35,265 nt of DNA, taken from NCBI GenBank assembly GCA_015065335.1, contig SVQM01000010.1, positions 1 through 35,265 of the forward strand, read 5' to 3'. Position 1 is the first letter of the stretch. Each line of letters begins with the position of its first letter. The notes beneath the pieces were generated by a model. The model saw only the letters and a list, made by a program, of their open reading frames with translations, did no database searches and was not told the origin of the DNA. The position numbers and the translations under genes were made by a program. This document shows, one piece after another, positions 7,210 through 15,039 of the stretch. The stretch is from Oscillospiraceae bacterium. GTDB taxonomy: Bacteria; Bacillota; Clostridia; Oscillospirales; CAG-272.

Positions 7210-8763
7210 TTATCCTTTCCATCCTGCAATGGTCTGGAGCATTTTTGAAACATCTCTCAGATTTACAAAGCCGTCTCTTTTATAATCTGCCGTTTTTTCA
7301 TTAAATCCGTCAACATTCCATTTTGCTATATGTTTCAATGTCATAGCAGCGTCGGTAAGGTTTATCTTAAGATCTCCGTTGACATCTCCGAGTATATAGT
7401 CATTAACATCATATCTGCAACTCTCAATATATTCCGTCAGTTCGTCATAATAAACTTTTACCGTAAATGAACATCCGAGATCATCAATTGTAGTGGTGCA
7501 TGTCTGCCTCGTAACACCTTCCAGTTTAACACCATTACGGTACCACTCATATCTGAGCTTACTTTTATCAACGGATGAACTCAGGTTACTAAAACTCACC
7601 CTTATCGGATCGCCGGGCTCTTTACTTCCTGAGAGACTTACGATACCAATGTCTGATATGGTTATTTTACCCGGTTCATACGGTTCATACGTTTCACCCG
7701 GCTTCAAAGTTTTAAATACGAGGGGTTTAGTAATACCACCCATATAGTAATCAGTACTTTGATTTCTGCCAAAAATCATATATTCCGTATCGGGGGAAAG
7801 ATCTGTAAACACACAGGAACTCTGCCAACCTTTAACCGTATTTCCATCGGCATCGGTTAAAATGTAATCTTTCACTCCGACAAGATCATATATTTCAACT
7901 GTAGTATCAGATTTCATTTTAAGATTAGGTGAAGTCTTACTATTCTTTGATGCATTAAGAAGGGTTTTGGTACGGAAGGTATAGAATACTTTTTCCTCTG
8001 AAGGATAATACGCTGCATTAGGAGTTCGTCTCACGTAAATCGTATATTCCGTATCCGGGTCAAGATTCCCGAAATACAGATATTTTTTCCATTCTTCTCG
8101 GTCGATACTAAACTGATATTCTAAATTATTATCGTAATAATCACTTTCGATATAAAAATAATAGCATCCGATAACCTCAGTGAGAAATACCGGCTCCAGC
8201 ATATCATTATCAACAATGATATCCCTTGCGGGTAGCTTGTCAAGCTTATACACAAGTGCTTCACTTGATTCACTTACGTAATTCGCACCTGATTCGGCAA
8301 CTCTCTGATAATACCTGTGCTCACGGGAAAAATCTGATTTAAATTTCGCAGATGACTGCCATTCGCCGTCATCCATCTTATACTCATACCCCGGTGTATA
8401 CACGAGAAATACGTTATATGCGCCATAATAATCTATCTCCGGAGGAGGCGGTGCTTCTGCCACCGGTTTATCGGTCCATACAGAAGTACTCTCACTTACA
8501 ATACCTGTTTCAGTATCTCTCTGATAAAATACATACTTTGTCAAAGGCTCAAGGCCCATAAAGAGATTCCTTGTCTGCCATTCGCCGTCACCCATCTTAT
8601 ACTCATATCCGATAATTGGTGCAAGAACAACAGAATTTTCAGTAACTGCAATAACAATAGGCGGAACAGTTGATGTAATTTCAGCATTATCCGCAGCAAT
8701 TGAAGCGGAGACGGTACCAAACATCATAAACACTGCCATAAAAAATGGTAATAATCTTTTCAT
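7210..8763 (-). CDS. Secreted dockerin protein with fibronectin/Ig-like repeats
   Basis: Extracellular 517-residue protein. A signal peptide (1-24, MKRLLPFFMAVFMMFG) is followed by four divergent repeats. The first two share YEYKM-DGEWQ, and all end in a motif like L-P-T-Y-Y-R, the pattern of fibronectin-III-like or synergist repeats. An Ig-like segment (about 370-450) includes LRYEWYRNGVKLEG. A C-terminal type-I-like dockerin spans 456-517. Its first calcium loop is canonical (Asp460, Asn462, Asp464, Asp471). The second (493-504) has Lys495 where Asn or Asp is usual. No enzyme domain is recognised. The ATG at 8763 is preferred over a GTG 12 nt upstream, because AAGGTGG then lies at proper spacing. 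A client for the cohesins at 11272 or 30336 is inference. Confidence 0.85.
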   Translation of the reverse strand: MKRLLPFFMAVFMMFGTVSASIAADNAEITSTVPPIVIAVTENSVVLAPIIGYEYKMGDGEWQTRNLFMGLEPLTKYVFYQRDTETGIVSESTSVWTDKPVAEAPPPPEIDYYGAYNVFLVYTPGYEYKMDDGEWQSSAKFKSDFSREHRYYQRVAESGANYVSESSEALVYKLDKLPARDIIVDNDMLEPVFLTEVIGCYYFYIESDYYDNNLEYQFSIDREEWKKYLYFGNLDPDTEYTIYVRRTPNAAYYPSEEKVFYTFRTKTLLNASKNSKTSPNLKMKSDTTVEIYDLVGVKDYILTDADGNTVKGWQSSCVFTDLSPDTEYMIFGRNQSTDYYMGGITKPLVFKTLKPGETYEPYEPGKITISDIGIVSLSGSKEPGDPIRVSFSNLSSSVDKSKLRYEWYRNGVKLEGVTRQTCTTTIDDLGCSFTVKVYYDELTEYIESCRYDVNDYILGDVNGDLKINLTDAAMTLKHIAKWNVDGFNEKTADYKRDGFVNLRDVSKMLQTIAGWKG

Positions 8764-8797
8764 AACAAATCCCACCTTTCTGTTTTATTACATCTTT

Positions 8798-8826
8798 ATT
8801 TTATCATACATCTGATTCACAGTCAA
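8798..8826 (-). promoter_or_regulatory. Promoter of the fibronectin-like dockerin gene
   Basis: Reverse strand TTGACT (8826-8821), 17-nt spacer, TAAAAT (8803-8798). Confidence 0.7.
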
Positions 8827-8841
8827 CAGTCGCACTATGTA

Positions 8842-8866
8842 AAAAGCACCCCGGCGGGGTGCTTTT
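8842..8866 (-). terminator. Terminator of ConA-like surface protein 1
   Basis: AAAAGCACCCC and GGGGTGCTTTT form a perfect 11-bp stem with loop GGC, 9 nt past the stop codon. Confidence 0.9.
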
Positions 8867-8875
8867 AGATATAAT

Positions 8876-9874
8876 TTATATGTTCACCTTACGAATGATT
8901 ATCGCACATCCCAGTGTTGCAACCATTGCAGCAACAACTATAAATGTCACATCTCCTGTGCTTGCGGAATTACCGCCCTGTACTGCACCGGTATTGGTGT
9001 CAGCGGGAGCATCGGTAACGATGATCTCCTCAGTAACCTTATTACCGTCAGCATCTGTAACAGCATTACCCTTGTCATCGGTAACGTCAACTACTTCCTT
9101 ACGGGTAGTGGTCTCAGCAGGCTGAGTGGGAGCAGTAGTCTCCACGGGAGTGGGGGCAGAACCTGTTGAAGGATAAAGATGAGTTGCAGTAGCGACTGTA
9201 ATATCGGTGATATTCAGGTAGTTACCGTCATTCCACATAAAGAAGGGGGAATTGATTGAATCAGCAACGTACATGGAGGTTCCGTCAATATCATAGAGAA
9301 GCTGATCGTCAATGAAGAAACGGACACGGTTCTTCTCTACGGATATACCGAAAGTATAGAATGTGCCGCCCTCGACATCAAGCTCCATAGGAATGGGATC
9401 CCCGAGAAGACCACCCTCGGTGAAACCGGGGAAACCGCCTACAGTTGCGTTGAACTCCTGCTTCTGGATATCGTAGGTGAGGGTTATGAACTCTCTTGCC
9501 TCAGCAGCACCATTAACACGGGGATTATCGTTACAGTATGCGATATTGATAGTTCTGTCATACTCTACAAGTTCATCGTCAGCCATAGAAAGGGTGATGG
9601 ATGCATCATAGGTAAGCCATGTATTGAGAGTATTGTCAAAGATTCCATCGGGATCACTGTACATAGACTGAAGCGCCTTTGCTTCATAGTATCCGTAAAG
9701 AACGCCCTCGACGTCATCAACGTGGAACGCGCCCTCCATAAACTGAGCATAGAACTGATCTTCGGTCATAGTTTTGAAATCAGCTCTGAAAATAACGCCT
9801 GCTGCAGAAGTGTTTACCACAACCATGCTAAGCATCATCACAAGGATAAGCATTACTGAAATAATTCTTTTCAT
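8876..9874 (-). CDS. ConA/LamG-like surface protein 1 with C-terminal anchor
   Basis: Secreted 332-residue protein. The signal peptide (1-24) ends near NTSAAG. A beta-sandwich domain (about 27-225) resembles LamG / DUF1080 concanavalin-like folds, with the signature FGISVEKNRVRFFIDDQLLYDID. A Thr/Pro spacer follows with the repeat VTDDKGNAVTDADGNKVTEE, then NTGAVQGG, STGD, a membrane helix (about 308-326) and a basic tail RKVNI. This end looks like a sortase-type or membrane-retention signal but lacks the LP of LPxTG. It is a paralogue of the genes at 10032, 12203 and 34130. It has its own promoter and terminator. Ligand unknown; glycan binding is inference. Confidence 0.75.
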   Translation of the reverse strand: MKRIISVMLILVMMLSMVVVNTSAAGVIFRADFKTMTEDQFYAQFMEGAFHVDDVEGVLYGYYEAKALQSMYSDPDGIFDNTLNTWLTYDASITLSMADDELVEYDRTINIAYCNDNPRVNGAAEAREFITLTYDIQKQEFNATVGGFPGFTEGGLLGDPIPMELDVEGGTFYTFGISVEKNRVRFFIDDQLLYDIDGTSMYVADSINSPFFMWNDGNYLNITDITVATATHLYPSTGSAPTPVETTAPTQPAETTTRKEVVDVTDDKGNAVTDADGNKVTEEIIVTDAPADTNTGAVQGGNSASTGDVTFIVVAAMVATLGCAIIIRKVNI

Positions 9875-9921
9875 ATGTACTCCTTTGTCGGTATTTATAT
9901 CAATACCATTTTATTTACTAC

Positions 9922-9950
9922 ATTGTATCATAAATTCCATAAGTTTGCAA
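9922..9950 (-). promoter_or_regulatory. Promoter of ConA-like surface protein 1
   Basis: Reverse strand TTGCAA (9950-9945), 17-nt spacer, TACAAT (9927-9922). Confidence 0.7.
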
Positions 9951-9988
9951 TATTTTTTAACAAATTTCGTTCCTAATTCCGGAGATAA

Positions 9989-10018
9989 AAAAATCGGTGA
10001 CTTTCGTCACCGATTTTT
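9989..10018 (-). terminator. Terminator of ConA-like surface protein 2
   Basis: AAAAATCGGTGAC paired with GTCACCGATTTTT around TTTC, 13 nt beyond the stop codon. Confidence 0.9.
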
Positions 10019-10031
10019 ATGTAATTTTAAA

Positions 10032-11051
10032 TTACTTTACGCTTACCTTACGAACGATAAGAGCACAACCGAGAGTTGCAACCATAGCAGCAACAACGAT
10101 GAATGTTACATCGCCGGTATTGGAGGAGTTACCGCCCTGAACTGCACCGGTATTGGTGTCAGCTACAGGAGGCTCAGTGATGATAACGGTCTCAGTAACC
10201 TTGTTACCCTTGTCATCGGTCACATCGTTACCCTTGTCATCAGTAAGCACTACCTCTGAGATCTTGGTAGTGGTAACACGAGGAGTGGTAGTCTCAGTAG
10301 CATTGGTATTTACAGGAGCCTGAGTCTGAATGGGAGCATCAGGCATCTCAGGATAGAGAGCGCCGTGATCACCAATGGTGATGTTGGAGATCTGGATGAA
10401 GTTACCGTCCTGCCAGAAGAGGAAGGGAGAGGTAATCTCATGAGCGATCAGATACTCATTGTTTGCATCAACAAAGTTGAAGATAAGCTCATCGTTGTAG
10501 AAGCAACGGATGTTACCCTGCTTTACAGAGATACCCATAGTGAAGAAATCCTCACCATCGGTGTTGATCTCCTTAGCAACGGAAGGAAGCATGTTGTGCT
10601 CGTTCTCGTCGGAATCGATATTCCAGCCGGTACCGAAACGGAAGCAACCATTCTGTACATCATAACCGAAGGACATCATAAGTCTGTCCTCCTGACGTCC
10701 CTCGAATACTACGTTATCGTTACAGTAAACGAGGTTTACATATCTGTCAGTCTCGCTGAGCTCGTCATCACCGATAGCAAGAGTAATAGATGCATCATAG
10801 GTGAGCCAAGTGTAAGCGGTGTCGTCGAACCAACCCTGAGAGTCATCATACTGAGTCTGAAGAGCCTTAGCCTCAGCATAACCATAAAGAAGGTTATCCT
10901 CTACATAGAAAGCGCCGGCAATAAACTGAGAGGTGAATACTTCCATGCTCTCAAAGTTCATGTTTACATGAATAGCGGCAGCAGATGTGCTTACGCAAAC
11001 CACGCTAAAGATCATGGTAAGGATAAGCAGTGCGGAAATGATCTTTTTCAT
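10032..11051 (-). CDS. ConA/LamG-like surface protein 2 with C-terminal anchor
   Basis: Secreted 339-residue paralogue of protein 1. The signal peptide MKKIISALLILTMIFSVVCV is followed by a ConA-like domain containing TMGISVKQGNIRCFYNDELIF and SPFLFWQDGNFIQISNI. A Thr-rich spacer with VLTDDKGNDVTDDKGNKVTE leads to ADTNTGAVQGG, NTGD, a membrane helix and the tail RKVSVK. The start is set at 11051 because AAAGGAG at 11061-11067 is 9 nt upstream; an in-frame upstream Met has no signal peptide context. Protein 1 and this copy share an identical stretch TGDVTFIVVAAMVATLGCA at the anchor, pointing to recent duplication or gene conversion of the 3' end. Confidence 0.75.
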   Translation of the reverse strand: MKKIISALLILTMIFSVVCVSTSAAAIHVNMNFESMEVFTSQFIAGAFYVEDNLLYGYAEAKALQTQYDDSQGWFDDTAYTWLTYDASITLAIGDDELSETDRYVNLVYCNDNVVFEGRQEDRLMMSFGYDVQNGCFRFGTGWNIDSDENEHNMLPSVAKEINTDGEDFFTMGISVKQGNIRCFYNDELIFNFVDANNEYLIAHEITSPFLFWQDGNFIQISNITIGDHGALYPEMPDAPIQTQAPVNTNATETTTPRVTTTKISEVVLTDDKGNDVTDDKGNKVTETVIITEPPVADTNTGAVQGGNSSNTGDVTFIVVAAMVATLGCALIVRKVSVK

Positions 11052-11108
11052 TTTCCAAATCTCCTTTGTAATTTTTGCTTGTGCAACCACAAACAGTATT
11101 TCATGTAT

Positions 11109-11137
11109 ATAATACCACACTCAACTGATAATTGCAA
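11109..11137 (-). promoter_or_regulatory. Promoter of ConA-like surface protein 2
   Basis: Reverse strand TTGCAA (11137-11132), 17-nt spacer ending TGTGG, TATTAT (11114-11109). Confidence 0.7.
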
Positions 11138-11225
11138 GTACTTTTTTCAAGTTCATATGCGGTTTTATTTTTGTTTACATTTTACCGTAATGACCGATAT
11201 TTCGAAAAATAAATCTGCAAAACAC

Positions 11226-11253
11226 AAAAAGTGCTTCAAAAGAAGCACTTTTT
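11226..11253 (-). terminator. Terminator of the anchored cohesin gene
   Basis: AAAAAGTGCTTC and GAAGCACTTTTT form a perfect 12-bp stem with loop AAAA, 18 nt past the stop codon. Confidence 0.9.
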
Positions 11254-11271
11254 GTATGATTAAGTATTTAA

Positions 11272-12018
11272 TTACTTAACGTTAACCTTCTTTACAACTA
11301 CAGCTGCGCCAAGAGCAACAACCATGAGTGCAACAACTGCAAACATCATAGTGGTGTTGTCGCCGGTAGCAGGAGCACCGGTAGTATCGGTAGGCTCGGT
11401 TACAGGAGCGTCGGTTGCAGGAGCCTCGGTAGCCTCGGAAGCCTCGGTAGAAACAGGAGCCTCGGAAGCCTCGGTAGAAACAGGAGCCTCGGAAGCCTCG
11501 GTAGAAACAGGAGCCTCGGTAGCAGCAGCAACTACAACAGTGCAATCACCACAAGTAGCGGTAACAGCATCGCCAGCAACGGTAGCAGGCATATTGTCGG
11601 GCTCGAACTCAAGGTCAAGAGCAAACTCTGCACCAGCAGCGAGAGCAGCATCAGCCTTGAAAGTAAGAGTGCAAAGAACGGTGTCGCCTACAGGAAGAGA
11701 AGCAGTACCAGCAACCCAAAGAATCATGTAGGGGTTGGTATCGGTAGTCTCAGAACAGGTGTACATACCCTCATCGGTGTAAACCTTCTTGAAGCTATCA
11801 AGCTTAATTCCTTCGGGAACGGTGAGAAGCAGACCAACCTGAGTTACATCTCCACCCTCGGGAAGGTGAGCAACAACGTCAACGGTGAAGGTGTCAACAC
11901 CCTCAGTTACCTCTGCAGCAACCAGGTTAAAGGAAACTGCATCATCAGCAGAAGCGCCGATGCAAGCGAAGCTTGCGATGAAAGCAAGAACGCAGAGCAC
12001 AGAAAGAATTTTCTTCAT
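11272..12018 (-). CDS. Membrane/wall-anchored protein with one cohesin-like module
   Basis: Candidate anchoring scaffoldin of 248 residues. Signal peptide 1-24; cohesin-like beta-sandwich at about 28-165 (FTVDVVAHLPEGGDVTQVG, then YMILWVAGTASLPVGDTVL and CTLTFKADAALAAG); a spacer with three perfect APVSTEASE repeats (169-195) and more Thr/Pro; then APATGD (215-220), a membrane helix (224-243) and tail KKVNVK. APATGD followed by a helix and Lys residues resembles a variant sortase signal. The module closely matches modules 1 and 2 of the scaffold at 30336, sharing AHLPEGGDVTQVG exactly. Cohesins bind dockerins, so this could tether dockerin proteins at the cell surface. The cohesin call rests on pattern, not on a profile search. 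Confidence 0.72.
   Translation of the reverse strand: MKKILSVLCVLAFIASFACIGASADDAVSFNLVAAEVTEGVDTFTVDVVAHLPEGGDVTQVGLLLTVPEGIKLDSFKKVYTDEGMYTCSETTDTNPYMILWVAGTASLPVGDTVLCTLTFKADAALAAGAEFALDLEFEPDNMPATVAGDAVTATCGDCTVVVAAATEAPVSTEASEAPVSTEASEAPVSTEASEATEAPATDAPVTEPTDTTGAPATGDNTTMMFAVVALMVVALGAAVVVKKVNVK
11434..11514 (-). repeat. Perfect 27-bp tandem repeat, three units
   Basis: Three identical 27-bp units at 11434-11460, 11461-11487 and 11488-11514 encode the APVSTEASE repeats of the anchored cohesin. Perfect in-frame repeats can gain or lose units by slippage, changing spacer length. Confidence 0.97.
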
Positions 12019-12093
12019 GTTTTTTTCTCCTTATATGTACATATTTTCCAAGCGGCCGTGATCTGTGCAATCACAACACGATTGAACATAGGT

Positions 12094-12122
12094 ATTCTAT
12101 CACAGTCTGTCTGCAATTTCAA
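12094..12122 (-). promoter_or_regulatory. Promoter of the anchored cohesin gene
   Basis: Reverse strand TTGAAA (12122-12117), 17-nt spacer, TAGAAT (12099-12094). The leader is about 70 nt and contains TGTGATTGCACAGATCACG, a weak inverted repeat. Confidence 0.65.
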
Positions 12123-12202
12123 CCCTTTTTTAAATATTTTCATAAAAAATAATTGGTTTTTTTGCATATTTACTGTAATATTTGGTGTTTTGCGGTTAAT
12201 TT

Positions 12203-13189
12203 TTATCTAACATTAACCTTTTTAACTACTACAGCACATCCGAGAACAGCGACCATCACTGCAATAACGATGAACGATGCATCTCCTGTGTTGGTAGAAG
12301 AGCCGCCCTGTACTGCACCGGTATTGGTATCAGCAGCAGGAGCATCGGTAACGATGATCTCCTCGGTAACCTTATTACCGTCAGCATCGGTAACCTCATT
12401 ACCTTCAGCATCGGTAACATTAACTACTTCCTTACGGGTAGTAGTCTCAGTGGACTGAGTGGGAGTATCGGTAACAACAGGAGCAGGTGCGGGAGTCTCA
12501 TTGAAGAGCTGGTAATCTGCGCTTGCAACGATAACATCATCCCATGCAGAGTAGCATGCACTGTTAAGAAGAAGGATAGGAGACTTCTCGGTAGCCGCTA
12601 CATTAGCGGATGCATACTCGAGGATCTTATCTCCGTTCAGGTAGCAAGAGATATTGCCGGGAACGATCTTCCAGCCGAGAGTGAACCAGTCACCACCTAC
12701 CTCAACACCTGATACGGGAGCAGTCATGAGGGGAGCATCAACACCCTCTTCCCAAAGCTCCATCTCCATAGTATCGGCATTCACCCAAACATTGTAAACC
12801 TCGCCAAGCTCAAGGCCGAGCTCGTCAGCATTTGCATAGAAATCATCTCTCCACCAGAGACCTACCTTATGCTCTGCTCTGTCAGAATCAAAATCTCTGA
12901 CCTGAACACGAACCATCATGGAGCAGTTGGTGTACTTACGAGGAATCGGAACATCCTCGGAGAACTCCATCTGGCAAACTCTACCGGGATCGTATGCTAC
13001 GATACAGGGATTGGACTCATCGGTAAAGTCGTCACAGAAGAACTCATTTCCTTCGAGGATCCAGTTGTTGGGATTGGTAAACTTGTCGGAGAAATCCTCA
13101 TGCCAATAGATCTCGCCGGCAGCAGATGTGCTTACAGCAAGTGTAGCAAGCATCATTACGCAAAGGAAAAGTGTAATAAGCTTTTTCAT
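12203..13189 (-). CDS. ConA/LamG-like surface protein 3 with C-terminal anchor
   Basis: Secreted 328-residue member of the same surface family. The signal peptide MKKLITLFLCVMMLATLAVS is followed by a ConA-like domain with WHEDFSDKF near the N-terminus and FTLGWKIVPGNISCYLNGDKIL, the strand pattern seen in LamG / DUF1080 folds. This core is the most divergent of the four. The C-terminal part is nearly the same as in protein 1: ETTTRKEVVNVTDAEGNEVTD, then ADTNTGAVQGG, NTGD, a helix and KKVNVR. GGAGG at 13195-13199 selects the ATG at 13189. The shared tail with a divergent core suggests domain shuffling onto a common anchor. Confidence 0.73.
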   Translation of the reverse strand: MKKLITLFLCVMMLATLAVSTSAAGEIYWHEDFSDKFTNPNNWILEGNEFFCDDFTDESNPCIVAYDPGRVCQMEFSEDVPIPRKYTNCSMMVRVQVRDFDSDRAEHKVGLWWRDDFYANADELGLELGEVYNVWVNADTMEMELWEEGVDAPLMTAPVSGVEVGGDWFTLGWKIVPGNISCYLNGDKILEYASANVAATEKSPILLLNSACYSAWDDVIVASADYQLFNETPAPAPVVTDTPTQSTETTTRKEVVNVTDAEGNEVTDADGNKVTEEIIVTDAPAADTNTGAVQGGSSTNTGDASFIVIAVMVAVLGCAVVVKKVNVR

Positions 13190-13224
13190 GTTAACCTCCA
13201 AAATATATTTTACCGTAAACGGCG

Positions 13225-13252
13225 ATGGTACAATGATCTCTCATTATACCAT
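13225..13252. promoter_or_regulatory. Palindrome carrying two opposed -10 elements
   Basis: ATGGTACAATGA, TCTC, TCATTATACCAT: 12-nt arms matching at 11 of 12 positions. The plus strand reads TGGTACAAT and the minus strand TGGTATAAT, both extended -10 sequences. The minus one is correctly placed to serve surface protein 3 at 13189, although its -35 is weak. The position also suits an operator. Confidence 0.5.
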
Positions 13253-13306
13253 GAGCCGTATTTTTACATTAAATAAATGCTTTGATTTTCTCTGTAAAAG
13301 AGCCTA

Positions 13307-14773
13307 TCAATAAATGGTCTTACCGCCGACCTCGTAGCCCTTCCAGCCTGCGATCCATCTCAGGTAGTAGGATGCGTCCATGGAATTGATACGTCCGTCG
13401 TCGTTAATATCGCCTGCTTCTCTGAAAATGCCGGGAAGCTCCCACTTAGCAATGATCTTAAGAACAAGAACAACGTCGAGAAGGTTGTACTTACCGTCAT
13501 CGTTAAGATCGTCCTTTGTATAGTTGTATACTTTGGAGATACCATTGGTAACGGCAACATTTGCAACGCCCTCGCTACCGGTAGCCTTAACGGTATTTAC
13601 GTTTGCACCGTAACGGTAGTAGTATTCCTGTCTGGTCTCTGCTGAAAGATTGTAGGTAATGGTTGCAAGCGCCTCACCCTTGTATCCGCTTCCGGTGATG
13701 GTGAGCTTTGAACCGTCAAGCTTTGCGGTGAGGCCGTCAGCCGCTACAACTTCCTTAACGGTTATGTACTGATCGTTCAGGAGGTCAAGCTCAAGAGAAT
13801 CAAGACCGGTATTGTTCTTGATGGTGAGTGCGATCTTGAAATCGCTTCCGGAGGAGAATATCTCATCAGGTCCGTTTGCCTTCTTATCGAGCCAGCTCTG
13901 GAAGATAACGTTTGCACGTCCCTCTTCTACGTCGGGCTGAGGCTGACCGTAGATATCATTAGAAGCATCAACGAGAGAATATGCCTCGGTAAGCTGCCAA
14001 TCCTTAGCATCTACCACAGTTGTAGTACCGGTTACATTGCCTTCATCGTCAACGACATCACTTGTAACCATCTTTGCATCCTCAAAATCGGAGAAGTACT
14101 TGTAGGAATCAGCACCCTCGCCGGTTTCGGGATCGTATACGCCTGCAGCGTATGCAGCTACGTTATCAACGATGCAAGTGATGTGAGTAGGATAAAGCAT
14201 GAAGTACTGGTGAGCAAAATAAGTAGCATAGTCAAGATCCTCATAGAGGTCAAAAGAAACTACGCACTTGCCATCCAGGTAAATGTTGATACCTGTATCA
14301 GCAATGAACTCAAAAGCGAGCTTGTATGTCACGCCGGGCTTAACGAGACCTTTCTCAGAGGTCGCAAGGTAATCAAGTCCGTCAATTCCCTCGCCGTATA
14401 CGGGGAAGTTGGGGCAAGTAGCAACGAAGAACATGTCCTCGGTCGCACTGTAGCCAACGTACTTGTAGTTACCCTCGCTCTCACCGAGAACGACAGCAAA
14501 CTTGGAAGTATGCTTCAGTGTAAGGTCGGTGGGATGGTAGCAGGGACCGCCCTCACGTCCGAAAGTGAAATCCATGGATACGGTATATCCGGGATTCATA
14601 AGACCGAGCAGATCTTTGATATCGAAGGCACCCATGCCGACATTTCCGCCGCCCTCAGACATAACGGTGTCATCAAATTTCAGCGCCTTATTGCCGTCAG
14701 CGGCAACAGCACCGATAGTAAATGTTCCGACGAGCATAAGCATCGCAAGAACAAGTGAAAGGATCTTTTTCAT
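13307..14773 (-). CDS. Secreted dockerin protein with ConA/LamG-like domain
   Basis: Extracellular 488-residue protein. Signal peptide 1-25; a ConA/LamG-like domain (about 28-210) with GVTYKLAFEFIADTGINIYLDGK; a linker; a second beta-rich domain (about 305-416, FKIALTIKNNTGLDSLELDLL and YKGEALATITYNLSAET) whose pattern is cohesin-like; and a dockerin at 421-478. Both calcium loops are canonical (Asp422, Asn424, Asp426, Asp433; Asp455, Asn457, Asp459, Asp466), each followed by a helix with IA-W (IAKW, IAGW). AAGGAG at 14781-14786 gives the start. No hydrolase domain is seen. Likely a client of the cohesins in this window. No clear terminator separates it from surface protein 3. Confidence 0.8.
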   Translation of the reverse strand: MKKILSLVLAMLMLVGTFTIGAVAADGNKALKFDDTVMSEGGGNVGMGAFDIKDLLGLMNPGYTVSMDFTFGREGGPCYHPTDLTLKHTSKFAVVLGESEGNYKYVGYSATEDMFFVATCPNFPVYGEGIDGLDYLATSEKGLVKPGVTYKLAFEFIADTGINIYLDGKCVVSFDLYEDLDYATYFAHQYFMLYPTHITCIVDNVAAYAAGVYDPETGEGADSYKYFSDFEDAKMVTSDVVDDEGNVTGTTTVVDAKDWQLTEAYSLVDASNDIYGQPQPDVEEGRANVIFQSWLDKKANGPDEIFSSGSDFKIALTIKNNTGLDSLELDLLNDQYITVKEVVAADGLTAKLDGSKLTITGSGYKGEALATITYNLSAETRQEYYYRYGANVNTVKATGSEGVANVAVTNGISKVYNYTKDDLNDDGKYNLLDVVLVLKIIAKWELPGIFREAGDINDDGRINSMDASYYLRWIAGWKGYEVGGKTIY

Positions 14774-14818
14774 GATATTTCTCCTTAGCATTATTGGGTT
14801 CACACACCCTGATAGTTT

Positions 14819-14847
14819 ATATTAACACAAATTCCCGAATTTTTCAA
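14819..14847 (-). promoter_or_regulatory. Promoter of the LamG-dockerin gene
   Basis: Reverse strand TTGAAA (14847-14842), 17-nt spacer, TAATAT (14824-14819). Confidence 0.65.
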
Positions 14848-14965
14848 GTCCTTTTGTGCAATTATAAACAGGATTTTAAAAATTTTTATCACACGGAAGC
14901 TTGTCTGCATAAATGCCTCCGGTTTTCTCGCTTATGTAAAAAATCTTTGAATCCGCAAAAGAATA

Positions 14966-14993
14966 TTGCCATGACGAAAATTTGTGCTATAAT
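14966..14993 (+). promoter_or_regulatory. Promoter of pyk
   Basis: TTGCCA (14966-14971), 16-nt spacer, TATAAT (14988-14993) preceded by TGC (extended -10). Confidence 0.7.
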
Positions 14994-15039
14994 ATGAATA
15001 ACAATAACGGTCTTTCGTCAATGTAAAGAAAGGATCATC

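Noticed and set aside
11324-11731. Ala/Ser/Val-rich open frame opposite the anchored cohesin
   Set aside because: It is a product of the tandem repeats and codon bias on the other strand.
12019-12202. Riboswitch in the leader of the anchored cohesin gene
   Set aside because: Only a weak inverted repeat is visible; no known aptamer pattern was recognised.
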